A DNA stretch of 64,000 bases, taken from the NCBI GenBank assembly GCA_026770025.1, contig JAMXDE010000006.1:2734001-2798000 (forward strand), written 5' to 3'. Below the pieces are notes generated by a model. The model had not been told where the DNA came from. It worked only from the letters and a program-made list of their open reading frames with translations, and ran no database searches. Below, one piece after another: positions 43,896-55,159 of this stretch (positions are counted from its first letter, which is position 1; every line of letters begins with the position of its first letter). The DNA is from Craspedostauros australis (lineage: Eukaryota > Bacillariophyta > Bacillariophyceae > Mastogloiales > Achnanthaceae). Position numbers and translations under genes: made by a program.

Positions 43896-46800
43896 GTGCG
43901 AGCCCGCGGCTCAGATTGTGAAGTACATGACAACAAGGCCGTACCAGCGTGGCTCAGCGATGAGCCAATCATCCACGAAGTCAATCCACATTGTGAAGTC
44001 AGCTATGAGTACTGCTTCAACGAGAATGACATCATCAATCCATCCGGCGACGCAGCTGAAATGGGAACCGAGGCCATCGATATCAAGATAGAAGCTGCCA
44101 AGAATGCAAACGACGCAGACCCCAACAAGAACGAAGACGTCTCCGACGACGAGATGAACAGCAGCGAGGAACAACAGAACGGGCATCTTCGATGAAGATA
44201 GCAGCGATGAATCAGAAAATGGATTCAACCCCGACGAGCGAGTCGCCTACCCAGCCGACGCCGCATTCGCACCGACTGCAGAGTTCAGAGGAACAAGAGT
44301 GATATACAGACTTGACATAACACCACGGGCCCCAGCAACAGCAGAGATCATGCAATGGCAGCTCATCCACGACGCTGTGATGACAGCAGGCATGCATCTG
44401 TACCCAGACGATGCCAATGCGGGAGAGCGACACCCATGGGTGTGCGCGACAGCTACGATACTGTCCAAGAGCTTCCAATCAATCGAAGAGATTCTCGCCA
44501 ACAGATCGGTCATCAACCGATTGTTGGGGGAATACAACAACGATTCAATTCCTGACATGGCCATGCACTACATCCTTGGAGGATGTATGCAGGTACTCCT
44601 GCGCGAGCGACCACGAGTCACGTCATACGATCCGGTGACAGGAACGCATCAAGAAGACATGACCCCATCAGCGGTCAGAGAACCATTATTCGACCGCGTG
44701 AACCACGGCATGGACGACGGGAACGAGGATGCCAACGATGAAGACTACAATGATGACATAGCAGCGGCTGCCATGGAGCAGCTCCACGAGCTGAGCACCA
44801 AGCACAAAGACAAGGTCAACAAGGACACCTGGCTTGCTGACAGCGGAGCCTCGTGTCACATCGTGAACCCCGACGCCGTCTTCAACGTGCAGCACATCAA
44901 GTCCTTCATACAAGTGGGAGACAGCACAAAACTGGACTCTCCCACGATGGGATCCATTCGCTTGAAGGTCAAGCAACTAGACAACACAAGTCACATCATC
45001 CGACTTGACCATGTGAAGTACACGCCCAAGATATCAGTGAGCCTATTCTCAACAACAAGGCACTGTACAATGGCTACCAGATTGGGAACGACGACATTCT
45101 GATGGACATCATCAACAGATCCGGAAAGAAGATCATCTTCGACCGCGTCTTCCCCACATCCAACGGATTCATCACGGGAGTGCAGATGCATCCCATCATG
45201 CCAACAGAGGATGACAAGGCTTCCACAGCCATCGTCAAGAGCCCATCCAAGGAGGTGAGCACAGCAAGCTTGCATCGAATGCTTGGTCACACGCCACTCG
45301 AGACCATGAAGCCGACAGCTGCTCAATACGGATGGAAAATCATTGGCGAGATGCTGGTGTGTCGCGACTGCGTGATCGCAAATGCGAGAGTGGAAAACAT
45401 CCCAAAGGCCAGAATCCCACGAGCGTCCCGCCGCGGCGAATTCTTCTTCATTGGCATCAGTTACACTAAACATATAAGCTTTGGTGACAAACGTTATCTG
45501 ACTCTGATCATGGACAGCTGCAGTGACTACTGCTGGAGCTTCTTCTTGAAGAACAAGAGTGACCAGCCCGGATACATCAAGCGATTCGTCCAGACAATCA
45601 AATCACACACAGGTGATCAACAAATCATCTTCCGAGGAGACAACAGCGGAGAGAACAAGGCCACACAAGATACTCTCATCGAGGCTGGACTGAATGCGAA
45701 ATTCGAGCTCACGGCGTCCAACACGCCACAACAGAACGGTAGAGTCGAGCGCAAGTTCGCATATCTCTACACCAAAACCCGCTCCATGCTCAACGGAGCA
45801 CAACTCGACAAAGAGTATAGGCATAGCCTGTGGGCAGCAGCTGCGAGCACTGCCACCGCCATCACCAACATCACCGTAGCGAAGAATCAGAAAGAGTCAC
45901 CACATTGACGATTCTTTGGCAGCGATCTACCATATGCGGATGCACTCCGCACATTCGGAGAGGTGGGTGTTGTGAAGACTACCTACGGTGGGATCACCGC
46001 CAAGCTCAAGAATAGAGGAGAGGAGATGGTGTTCATTGGATATGCACACCAACACACATCAGGAGTCTACAACATGTACAGACCATCAACCAAATCGTTG
46101 GTCTGTTCTCGCGACATCAAGTGGCTCAACCAATCATACGGACAGTTCCGTGGCTGGGCACCAGCACCGAACATATCCAGCAAAGCAGGAACAACGGACG
46201 CAGACGGCTTCACAACCATCGGACGGAAGGGAGCAATGCCAAGAACGGCAATGCGTCGAACATCAGAAGCGAAGAGAGTATCTTTCGCTGACACCAACAG
46301 ATACCACATCCTATCAGACAGTGATGACGAGGATGATGAGGACAATGGAGCAGTAACTCAACTAGTCCATAACGACGAGGAAGATCGGAGCGAATCCAAT
46401 CATGAGGATGACGAGACCGCACTATCCGGCAACGAAGCCGACGATGACACAGGCGTCACTCCTCCAAACACACCAGCGAGATCTACACATGACACACCAT
46501 TGAGATCTCCACCAAGCAAACCAAGCAAGCATGACATAGCTAGAAAGGAGAGAATCCGACGTCATGAAGCACGAGGCAGGAAGGGAGAAGCTAACCTCAA
46601 GCCAACTACAGGGAAGAGCATTCCCAGAGCTCTGCGTGAGCTCGCAGACTTCAACGAACGAGGTCGAAAGGAGGAAGGTTATGAGAGCGAGTCATCATCC
46701 AACCAAAATAGTGACGACCTGAGCGATGAGATAACCGACGAATCCAACAACGAAACTACAGATGACGAAGAAATCGTAGACGAAGAAGAAGAGATCGAGA

Positions 46801-48502
46801 TCACTCACCATAGCACAACAGGACTATACGGGATGAACGCAATCATCACCCAAGCACCAGCGATCGACATCGGACTGTCGATGCAGGACGAGAACAAGGA
46901 ACCAGAAAAGCACATCGAACCAACGACATTCGATGGAGCCTTCAATCACCCAGATCCCATCCATCAAAAGGGATATCGAGCAGCCATCAAGAAGGAGTTC
47001 GACTCCATGGATACACGAAAGGTGTACAGCAAGATCAAACGAGACGCCATCCCACGCGGCCGCAGATGCTGCAAGTGCAAATGGGTCTTCAAGCTGAAGC
47101 GTGACGGCACACATCGAGCACGACTCGTTGCATGTGGCTATTCACAAATCGCAGGAGTGGACTTCCAAGAGCATTATTCACCCGTCATCCATGACGTGAC
47201 CTATCGGGTCATGATGGTGATCATGCTGATCAAGAAGATGGACTGCGCACTCGTCAATGTCGTAATGGCATTCCTACATGGTGACCTCGACAAGGAGATC
47301 TACATGAACTGTCCAATGGGATGGATCATCAACCAGACGAAGCCCTGACCCTACACAAGCCAATCTACGGACTTGTGCAGAGTGCCAGGCAATGGTTCAA
47401 GATGTTGGTGTCGACCCTCAAGAATATCAACTTCAAACAGAGCGCAGCAGACCCGTGCCTGTTCTACAGGAAGACGAACGAAGGAAGCATGATCGTGGCC
47501 ATCTACGTGGACGATTGCTTCTGTTGCGGAGACTCCAAGGCATTGGAGACATTCCTGAAGGACATCCAAGGCAGCAAGTTCAAGGTGACAATCGAGCGCG
47601 GACTCGGAGACTACCTCAGCTGCAACATCGAACTGAACCATGACAAGACCAGAGCGACATTGCGTCAACCACATCTCATCCGACACCTCATCGAAGAATT
47701 CGGAACCAAGGTTGAGAAGATGCAACGCTATGGGACACCGGGAACCCCGGGTCAAATCATCGTACGACCATCTGAAGACAACGGACTACAGAAGGTCGGA
47801 CCGGAAGAACATGCCGAATACCGCCGAGGCGTTGGTATGCTACTCTTCCTCATCAAGCACTCGCGACCAGATATCGCGAACCCTGTGAGGGAACTATCCA
47901 AGGTATTGATCGGGCCCACCAAGGCCGCAATGAAGGAGATGTATCGGATCATCAAGTATGTGATCGATACGAAGGAGTATGGATTGAAGATCCATCCAGT
48001 ACGTCCAGACGACGACGGCTGGGACATGGAGCTCTTCTGCGATAGTGAATACGCAGGAGACAAGAACACGAGAATCAGCGTAGGAGGGTTCATCCTATAC
48101 CTGTGCAAGGTACCAATCCTTTGGCGATCCAAGGCACAGAAGGCTGTCACACTCAGCTCATCCGAAGCAGAATACGTTGCCCTTTCCGAAGCGGCAAAGG
48201 AAATCTTCTTCGTCATGCAGCTACTCGAAAGTGTGGGCGTCCCAGTGAAGACACCGATCAAAGTCTGCGTGGACAACATCGGAGCGATCTTCATCGCCAA
48301 GAACCCATCAACATCCCAACGATCGCGGCACATCGACGTGCGCCATCACTACGTGAGGAACATGGTAATCAACAAAACCATCGAAATCATTTTCGTCAAA
48401 TCCGAGCAGAACACAAGCGACGGATTCACCAAGAACATCAAGGCCGACTTACAACGCGAACACGAGAAGTCGTACCTTGACACATCGAGAACATTCGAAT
48501 GA
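43896..48502 (+). pseudogene. Degenerate copia gag-pol
   Basis: Protease (WLADSGASCHIV, about 44.83 kb), integrase (GEMLVCRDC zinc region, IMDSCSDYCW, FRGDNSGEN, TPQQNGRVERK), reverse transcriptase (ARLVACGYSQIAGVDF, IYVDDCF) and RNase H (LFCDSEYAGDK, LSSSEAEYVALSE, CVDNIGAI) follow in copia order. The copy is broken: frame changes near 44.19, 45.08 and 47.34 kb, an in-frame TGA at 45906-45908, and RT motif A with Asn in place of the catalytic Asp (47256-47258). The zinc-knuckle gag part is missing, since only about 0.95 kb separates the LTR from the protease. It cannot encode a working polyprotein. Confidence 0.9.
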
Positions 48503-48522
48503 CCGAATGCACACAGGAAGGG

Positions 48523-49318
48523 TGTCGAGATGTACATGTGAGTATATGTCGAGATGTACGAGTATATGTGCATCGTTCACCTGTTGTTCTCTCATACGTA
48601 CTTGTACGGTACAACTACACGTGTGTCGATAGTATACTGTGAATTGCCAAAATCACATCGCGAATTCGGACACACGAAAATGAGCAGAATTTCTGGAGGA
48701 GATTTGCAATCAGTGATTTCTGAGAGAATTAGAATATCGTCTGTCCATCCATCAATGGTACCAAGAGAATCTCGAGGTACTTCCCAACTCAACCTCAGAT
48801 GACGATATCATCTGACAGACTCCTGCATCACCAATGGAACGTGACATCTGGAGAGCAGAAGGACACCTACTGACGTCGACAGGATGTCATCGTGTCACCA
48901 CGTCAACATCTGTCTCCAGGTCAGAGCAGGAGGCAAAGATCCAATGACCGAAGGGCATCAAGATCATGGACACTGAAGATGAACTTCAAATGGCGAGTAC
49001 TCATGGAGTAGGAGCCAGTATTGAATGAACGGAGTGTCGAATGCGGAGTACGCATCGAACACGGAGTATCGTGTAGCGCAAGTACACGATGATGAGAGAG
49101 AGAGAGTAAAGAGAGAAGAGCGAGAGAGCATCTCGCATACCAACTCATAGTCAGAGACAGAATCTACAAAACAGATTGAAGTGCCAAGAGCATCGGGCAA
49201 GAGAACGAACGGACACCCAGAGGATCGGAGTGCCAACGTAATGAAACAACAAACGAACGACTATCAACCAACACCATCTTCCACGATCGTAGGTTACCGT
49301 GAGCGGAACTTGCCAACA
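48523..49318 (+). repeat. Right LTR of the old copia element
   Basis: Partner of 43114-43875. Begins TGTCGAGATG after a polypurine tract and ends CCAACA at 49318. The first ~13 bases recur about 25 bp further on. Confidence 0.8.
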
Positions 49319-49819
49319 GGCTTGCAGTAGTCCTTTGACTAGAGCTGTGCTAATCAACTTGCATACATGGATGAACACAGTCATACCATTTTCATCTGGA
49401 ACGTTCCCTCTGCAGTTGTGGTTCTTGGCAAGGTACAAGGCAACCTTGATCGAGTTGCGCATGCATGCGCCATGGATGGGCAAACAGTCACCACGAGAGG
49501 GCAGGAGTAGGCTAGTGCCAGCAAGGCACAGTGAGTATCGAGCGATGTCAAGGTGATCGAAGCAGCAAGCAGCGTATAGCGCGCCATACCCAGCTTCGCC
49601 CAGCACATCCACATTGGCACCACACTGCTCCACCACGAATCGCACGATGTCATGCGAGTTCGCACAGCATGCGTGGAACAACTACGACCGTCCCTTGTGG
49701 TCAGGGAGTTCGTTGACATCAGGATGTCGAGCATCCATAAGATGCTCCTGGAAGACCAGGACATTTCCAGCAAAAACATCGCAGAAGAGTTGGTCCGTAA
49801 TCGAAGAGGGAAGAGACAT
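49319..49819 (-). pseudogene. Ankyrin-repeat gene fragment, disrupted
   Basis: From an ATG at 49819 the minus strand reads MSLPSSITDQLFCDVFAGNV, then an ankyrin array: HKGRS-stop-LFHACCANSHDIVRFVVEQC, YGALYAACCFDHLDIARY, LPIHGACMRNSIKVALYL, MTVFIHVCKLISTALVKGL. An in-frame TAG (49682-49684) breaks the first repeat. The old copia LTR replaces everything after codon GCC at 49319. The intact gene would encode a diatom-type ankyrin protein with a short N-terminal lead. Both the stop and the insertion make it a likely pseudogene, unless the TAG region is an unrecognised intron. Confidence 0.7.
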
Positions 49820-50011
49820 CGCTGTGCGGTATTGTTGATGGGGATACGAATTGGGAGAACAAAGAAGACTCAATTAGAATGCAATCAACACAGGTGCCTG
49901 TCGCAAATACAACGACGTCAGAGACGTGACAAGAACAGGAGAGTAGAAGCAAAACACAAGGGATCAATCAGTGCGAACAGAACAGTGATCCAGAGATGGC
50001 GAGTAATCGAT

Positions 50012-50840
50012 TGTTGGAAATCCAGGGTGGTGTGATAGTAGAAAGCTAATCGTTTGTTAGAATCTACTTCTCTGAACTGTGAGCTCTTCATGGCTCTCGA
50101 TTGCAAAGTCCAATCTCCTCCTGAGATTGCCGTGGGTCCCTCTGTTGGTCTAGCAGGCATCCATCTTGCATTCATCGCAAATTCACCATGGACATGCATG
50201 CACCACCGAGCACCCCATGTTCGTGCACATTAGCACGTTGTCCTCCGCTGATAGTTTCGATGCCGTAGACATCAACGAGTCGTAGGCATGACACAGATCG
50301 GCTCATTCGATCAGATCACGATATCTCATGCGTTGCGGGAACGCCTTGGTTGGGAGCTCGTTCAGCTCCTTGATCATCAAACATCTCCGATCATCTCCGA
50401 TCTACTCCGGTCGACTCCGATCGTTTCTCTTTGTTTCTTCGCCGATCACTTCACCGGCTTCCTGGAGGTTCCTCATACCAGGTTCGTTCACAAGCCATCT
50501 CACACTTCGTGATGTTTGCGTTCTCCCAGTACTCTTTTCTTATTGGTTGCGACATGGGGGCCGTAGTCGCTCGTATCGTGATGTTGGTCACGATTCCAAC
50601 ATCCCTGCCCCCTGCGACATACACGTGTGATTGGCGTTCCTGCATTGGAGTCATGAACGCCAAAGTACGGTTCGCATTCGGCACGTGTCGTTCTCCACCG
50701 CATGAAACGTGCAGCTCACATTTTTCTGTGTCACAACGATCAAACGTGGGAGTTGCGGTAATGTAGAATATCCCGACGCTCGGTTCCTTACTCTTGGGAG
50801 GTGCGGCAATATGGTGTTTCAGAACACCCGATTCCTGACA
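50012..50840 (-). repeat. LTR 1 of the copia array (3' LTR of copy B)
   Basis: 829 bp. In element sense TGTCAGGAATCG...GGATTTCCAACA. Preceded in sense by the purine tract aatggaaggg. Contains two related motifs, gggagttgcggtaatgt (50748-50764) and gggaggtgcggcaatat (50796-50812), also represented in the solo LTR at 54.4 kb. Confidence 0.92.
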
Positions 50841-50850
50841 CCCTTCCATT
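50841..50850 (-). promoter_or_regulatory. Polypurine tract of copy B
   Basis: aatggaaggg in element sense, abutting the 3' LTR. This is the expected plus-strand DNA primer site. The same tract precedes the LTR of copy C at 58215-58224. Confidence 0.7.
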
Positions 50851-53800
50851 GCCGCTCCGACCATATCATCCACCATGTTCAGTCCAATGCTGACCTGGGC
50901 TGAATGATGCTCCCCTTGTGCCGATCGTAGATCTCCTTCTTAGTGTTCTTCGTGAATCCGTCGGAGATGTTATCTTCCGACTTCACGAATCGAGCTCTCG
51001 CCTCCTTGTTAGCAATCAGCTCTCTGATGAAGTGGTTACGTATATCGATGTGTCTCGTTCTTGCTGATGTCGATGGATTGGTGGCGATGAAGATCGCCCC
51101 CACGTTGTCGACCATCACAGCCGCAGGTTTCTCCATCTTCAACCCGATGTCCTCCATCAGTTGAGTAAAAAAGCGGATCTCCTTTCCAGCTTCTGACAGT
51201 GCAACGTACTCGGCCTCGGTCGAACTCAATGTCACGCTGCGTTGCGCCTTCGATCTCCAGATGATAGGCACTCCTTGCAGTAGGACCAGATGTCCTCCAA
51301 CGCTGATGCGGTTGTCCTTGTCTCCAGCGAACTCGCTGTCGGTGTACACCACGATCCTCCATGCGTTGTTGCTCAACGGCTTGGGCCCCATCCTCAATCC
51401 GTATTCTCTCGTGTCCGACACGAACTTCATCACTCTTAGCATCTCCTTGTATGCTGTGGTCGTTGGTCCATCCAACACCTTCGTAAGCTCTCGGACTGCG
51501 TTCGCGATGTCTGGTCTCGAATGCTTCACCAGGTATAGCAGCATGCCCACACCACTGCGGTATCTGCTGTGTCGATCCTTGTCGACCTTGGGTGCTTCGC
51601 TGTTCCTCTGGATCCCTTGGCCTGGTGTGCCTGGGGTTCCGTATCGTTGAAGCTTCGTCACGTCGCTCTTGAACGTGTCCGTGATGTTCTTGATGATGTG
51701 TGGCTGGTTCACCCAGCAATTGGTTTCGCTCTTGTTGAATTCGATCCGGCAACTCAAGTAGTCTTCGAGTCCATCCTCGATCTTGATTCCGAATCGTTCG
51801 CGCTTGATGTCCTTCACCAGTCGCTTCAGTTCGAGGGTGCTTCCGATGCACAGGCAATCATCGACGTACGTCCCGATGAGGACGAGGTTCCCTTCCCGAT
51901 TCCGAATTAGCAGGCATGGGTCTACCTTGCTCTGCCGGAAGCCAAGCTTGATCAGGATGTCCACAAGCTTCTTGTTCCACTGCCTTGCGCTCTGAACCAA
52001 CCCGTAGATGGTCTTCTTCAGTAACAGGCATTCGTCCGGCTCATGCTCCATTCCCTTGGGGCATTGCATATAGATCTCTTCCTCGAGGTCTCCGTGCAGG
52101 AAGGCGGTTTCGAAGTCGATGATGATGCTGTCTGTCTTCAGCAGCATCTTCATGGTCAGCATCACTCGGTATGTTGCATCGTGGATCACTGGCGCGTGAT
52201 GAGCGGAAAAGTCCACTCCAGCAATTTGCGAGTATCCACAAGCAACCAACCTGGCGCGAAAGACTCCATTCCTCTTCTCCTTGAAGACCCATTTCGTCTT
52301 CACACATCGCCGATCCCTCGGCATCTTGTTCTTCTTGATCTTCTGCCAGACTCCTCGTCTCGTCATATCGTAGAACTCCTTATTGATGGCCTCCCGCCAT
52401 TTCTTTCGCTTCGCTGGATCTGCATGATCCCAGCATTCCTCGAAGGTGGTTGGGTCCAGCATCATAGCCGTGTACGCATGCTCGGACGTCTTGTTCCAAT
52501 CCCCTCTCTCGACTCGTTGGCTCGCTGCGATGAATTCATCCAGCCTCATTCTCCCTTCTGTGGTGTCGATCATTAGACTCGCCACATCTCGATTGAACAT
52601 GGATATGTTCGAATGGAAGTCTCGTTCGCCCGTAGTTGCAAGGATCGTCTCAGCTGCCTCAGTTGGTTCATCGTCTCCACTGCTTGATTCTGAGTCGGAT
52701 TCATATCCTGGCGGATGGTTGTACGGGACCAAACCCCGTAGCATCCTTGGCATCTTTGCCACAGGTCTCGCTGGGGGTTGCTCGATCTCTCTGCCTTCGG
52801 CGGCTTGTCTTCGAGTCACTCGTGTGTCGTCCCTTCCGAATTCATCATCGTCTTCATCGTTCGATGGTTCGTCCTCTTGGGTAGGTAGCAGTTCATCTTG
52901 TTTCGATGCATAGCCTGTAGTATCTTCGTAGTCTGTTCCGGGCTCTCTGCTTCGATTAGCTAATACGGCCTTCGCTTCTCCTGCGATACTCGTATCACGC
53001 TCCCAAGTAATCTTCGTATTGCGGAGTGCTGCTCCGGCATCGAAGTCGTCGTCTTCCAGATCCACCCATTGCGTTCTGTTGGCATTCTCAACACCCTTGA
53101 ATTGCCCATACGACTGGTTCATCCATGTCACGTCTCTGGTGATTAGGATTCTCGTGGTTGCCAGATTCATCATGCGGTATACACCATTCGCATGAGACTG
53201 TCCGTACCCGACGAACATGGCTGGCTTGGATCTATCATCCAGTTTCGCTTTGATAGCGCGACTGCCGATGTAGACCATTCCGATCTCCCCAAAGATACGC
53301 AATCCCTTTGCGTAGGTTGGGGTCTGTCCATTGAGTAGCAGGCATGCGGGCTCTCTTGACTTAGTCTCGATGATGTTCTCGATCTGGGTTGCGTTCCTTG
53401 CTGCCTCCGCCCATAGTTTGCCGCGCAGCTGTCTCGGCAGGTGCGCCTGGTTCAGCATTGATCTGACCTTTCCGTATAGAACCGCGAATTTCCGTTCTAC
53501 TCTTCCGTTCTGTTGAGGAGTTGATGCAGCGGTGTATTCGAAGGTTGGGGCGAAGCCTGCTCGTAGTAGTAGTGCCTCTGCGCTGTAATTTTCTCCGGCG
53601 TTGTCACATCTGACATTCTTCACTGTCACTTGTTGATTGCCTGATAGCCATTTCAACAATGATAGCAGTCTGGGACCGACCTCGCTCTTTTCTTTAACGA
53701 AGTAGCTCCAGCAGTAGTCGCTGTAGTCGTCGATGACCAGCAACCAGTACTTTCCATGTCCGAAGCTCGTAGCTTGGACACTTGAAGTATCCATGAAGAG

Positions 53801-54361
53801 TCGTTCTCCGACCTTCTTCGCTCGTAGTTGGAGAGTTTTGGTCAGGCGTTTTTGCTTCGCCTTTCCGATCGCGCAATCCTCGCATGGATTGAGAGTCCCA
53901 GTGATATTCCATCCATATTGTCTCGCCGTCCCGGAGATCGTGTAAGAGTCAACGTGGCCTAGCATTTTATGGAGCTTATTCACATCCATGGGCTTCTTTG
54001 TATCAAACCCGACATTCGCCATTTCTTCACTCTTGGGGGCAGGTACCATGTTCACACCGAGCACGAATCCGCTGTGAGTTGCCATGATCCGATCGAATCG
54101 GATGCGCTGTCCATTCTTATCTAGCGCGATGATCACTCCCTCGTTACTGATGTTGAATCCATTATGGAGCGCCTTGCCGATGCTCAATAGGTTGACCCAA
54201 AGCTTAGGCACGTAACACACTCCCTTCAGGATGATGATGGCGCTCTTGCCATCCTTCTGCACCACTCGCATTCGTAGGTCACCGACTTTGGTGGCACGGA
54301 GGAATTTTCCGCTTCCCACCTTCACAGAGAAATTAGAGAGGCGCACATTTGTCATGCCCTC

Positions 54362-54367
54362 ATCATT
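54362..54367. repeat. Target-site duplication of the solo LTR, left
   Basis: atcatt, repeated at 55160-55165. It occurs once at the matching place in copy C. The duplication may be 5 bp (tcatt) if the LTR ends caacaa. Confidence 0.8.
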
Positions 54368-55159
54368 TGTCAGGAATCGAGGGTGCGACTATGTCGTATT
54401 ATCCTAGATTGCCGCACCTCCCATAATACCAAAATTAGACTCACCGATCTATCAAAGTCGGACACGCTCCCAAGTCTATTGTGGACCTCCTCCTCTGTGT
54501 GTCAAGAGTATGACGGACAACGGACAGACTAATCGTGAGACATGGTTTGAGTGGAATGACAAACTGGTATGGCGAACGATGGATGTGAAAGGGAGACTGG
54601 AACACCGAAGTGTTCCAAGCATGAGGGTTGACCGGTTAACCTGAAACATCTATGCGAATGCGCTAACACAGTTGAGTCGCTCGGAACCCAGAACATGATT
54701 ACGTGACTGACAGAGAACCAGCGAAGGAGAACAAAGCGCGGACTGGAACAGCATCGAAGGACTGGACTGATCGTGCTAGAACTCCATGTTCTGAGCAAGT
54801 GTGATTGTTGGTGAGCATGTGAGAGGAGTGAGTGAACAACACGGAAGAGTGTACTGAATGAGTGATGGATGCCTGATGAGAAGAGAGTGAATCAAGCATC
54901 AGCATGCATGCACCTCAGGAGTGTAGACCGATATCTCAGCAGACGAGCATGGTGAAATGCACTTGTCATGAGCTATGAAATGGGCATGACAGAGAGAGAG
55001 ATTGTAATGATGATTATGAGGGGCAACTACAGGAGGCCACCAGCATCATCATGGGCAAACGAGTCGACGATTTGAGAAATGAGTGTGTTGTTCCCACAGT
55101 TCTAAAACGGTACAGTTTAATAAGCATTAGACTATATCTATAACTCCGGATTTCCAACA
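54368..55159 (+). mobile_element. Solo LTR inserted in copia copy B
   Basis: 792 bp, TGTCAGGAATCGAGG...TTTCCAACA, in the opposite orientation to the host element. Its ends and the attgccgcacctccc motif match the array LTR, but the interior is largely different, so it belongs to a related family. Copy C lacks it. The length difference between copies (798 bp) equals LTR plus a 6-bp duplication. No internal retroelement sequence remains, which points to LTR-LTR recombination. Confidence 0.88.

Larger units (their letters stand above)
43114..49318 (+). mobile_element. Old Ty1/copia LTR retrotransposon
   Basis: Two LTRs (43114-43875 and 48523-49318, both TGT...CCAACA) in direct orientation flank a degenerate gag-pol. 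By eye the LTRs differ at a quarter or so of positions, so the insertion is old. A purine-rich tract (acaggaaggg) lies immediately before the right LTR. The left LTR is followed by cgtttataaacg, equivalent to the site in the younger copia copies at the right of the window. No clear target duplication. Confidence 0.85.

Noticed and set aside
43114-49318. Target-site duplication of the old copia element
   Set aside because: Flanks ...cgac and ggct... do not match. Either mutation has erased it or the borders are off by a few bases.
50451-50876. 141-codon frame running from the end of copia pol into the LTR (also 57825-58250)
   Set aside because: It starts just after the pol stop and is present in both copies, but has no recognisable domain and overlaps the polypurine tract and LTR. 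Probably chance.
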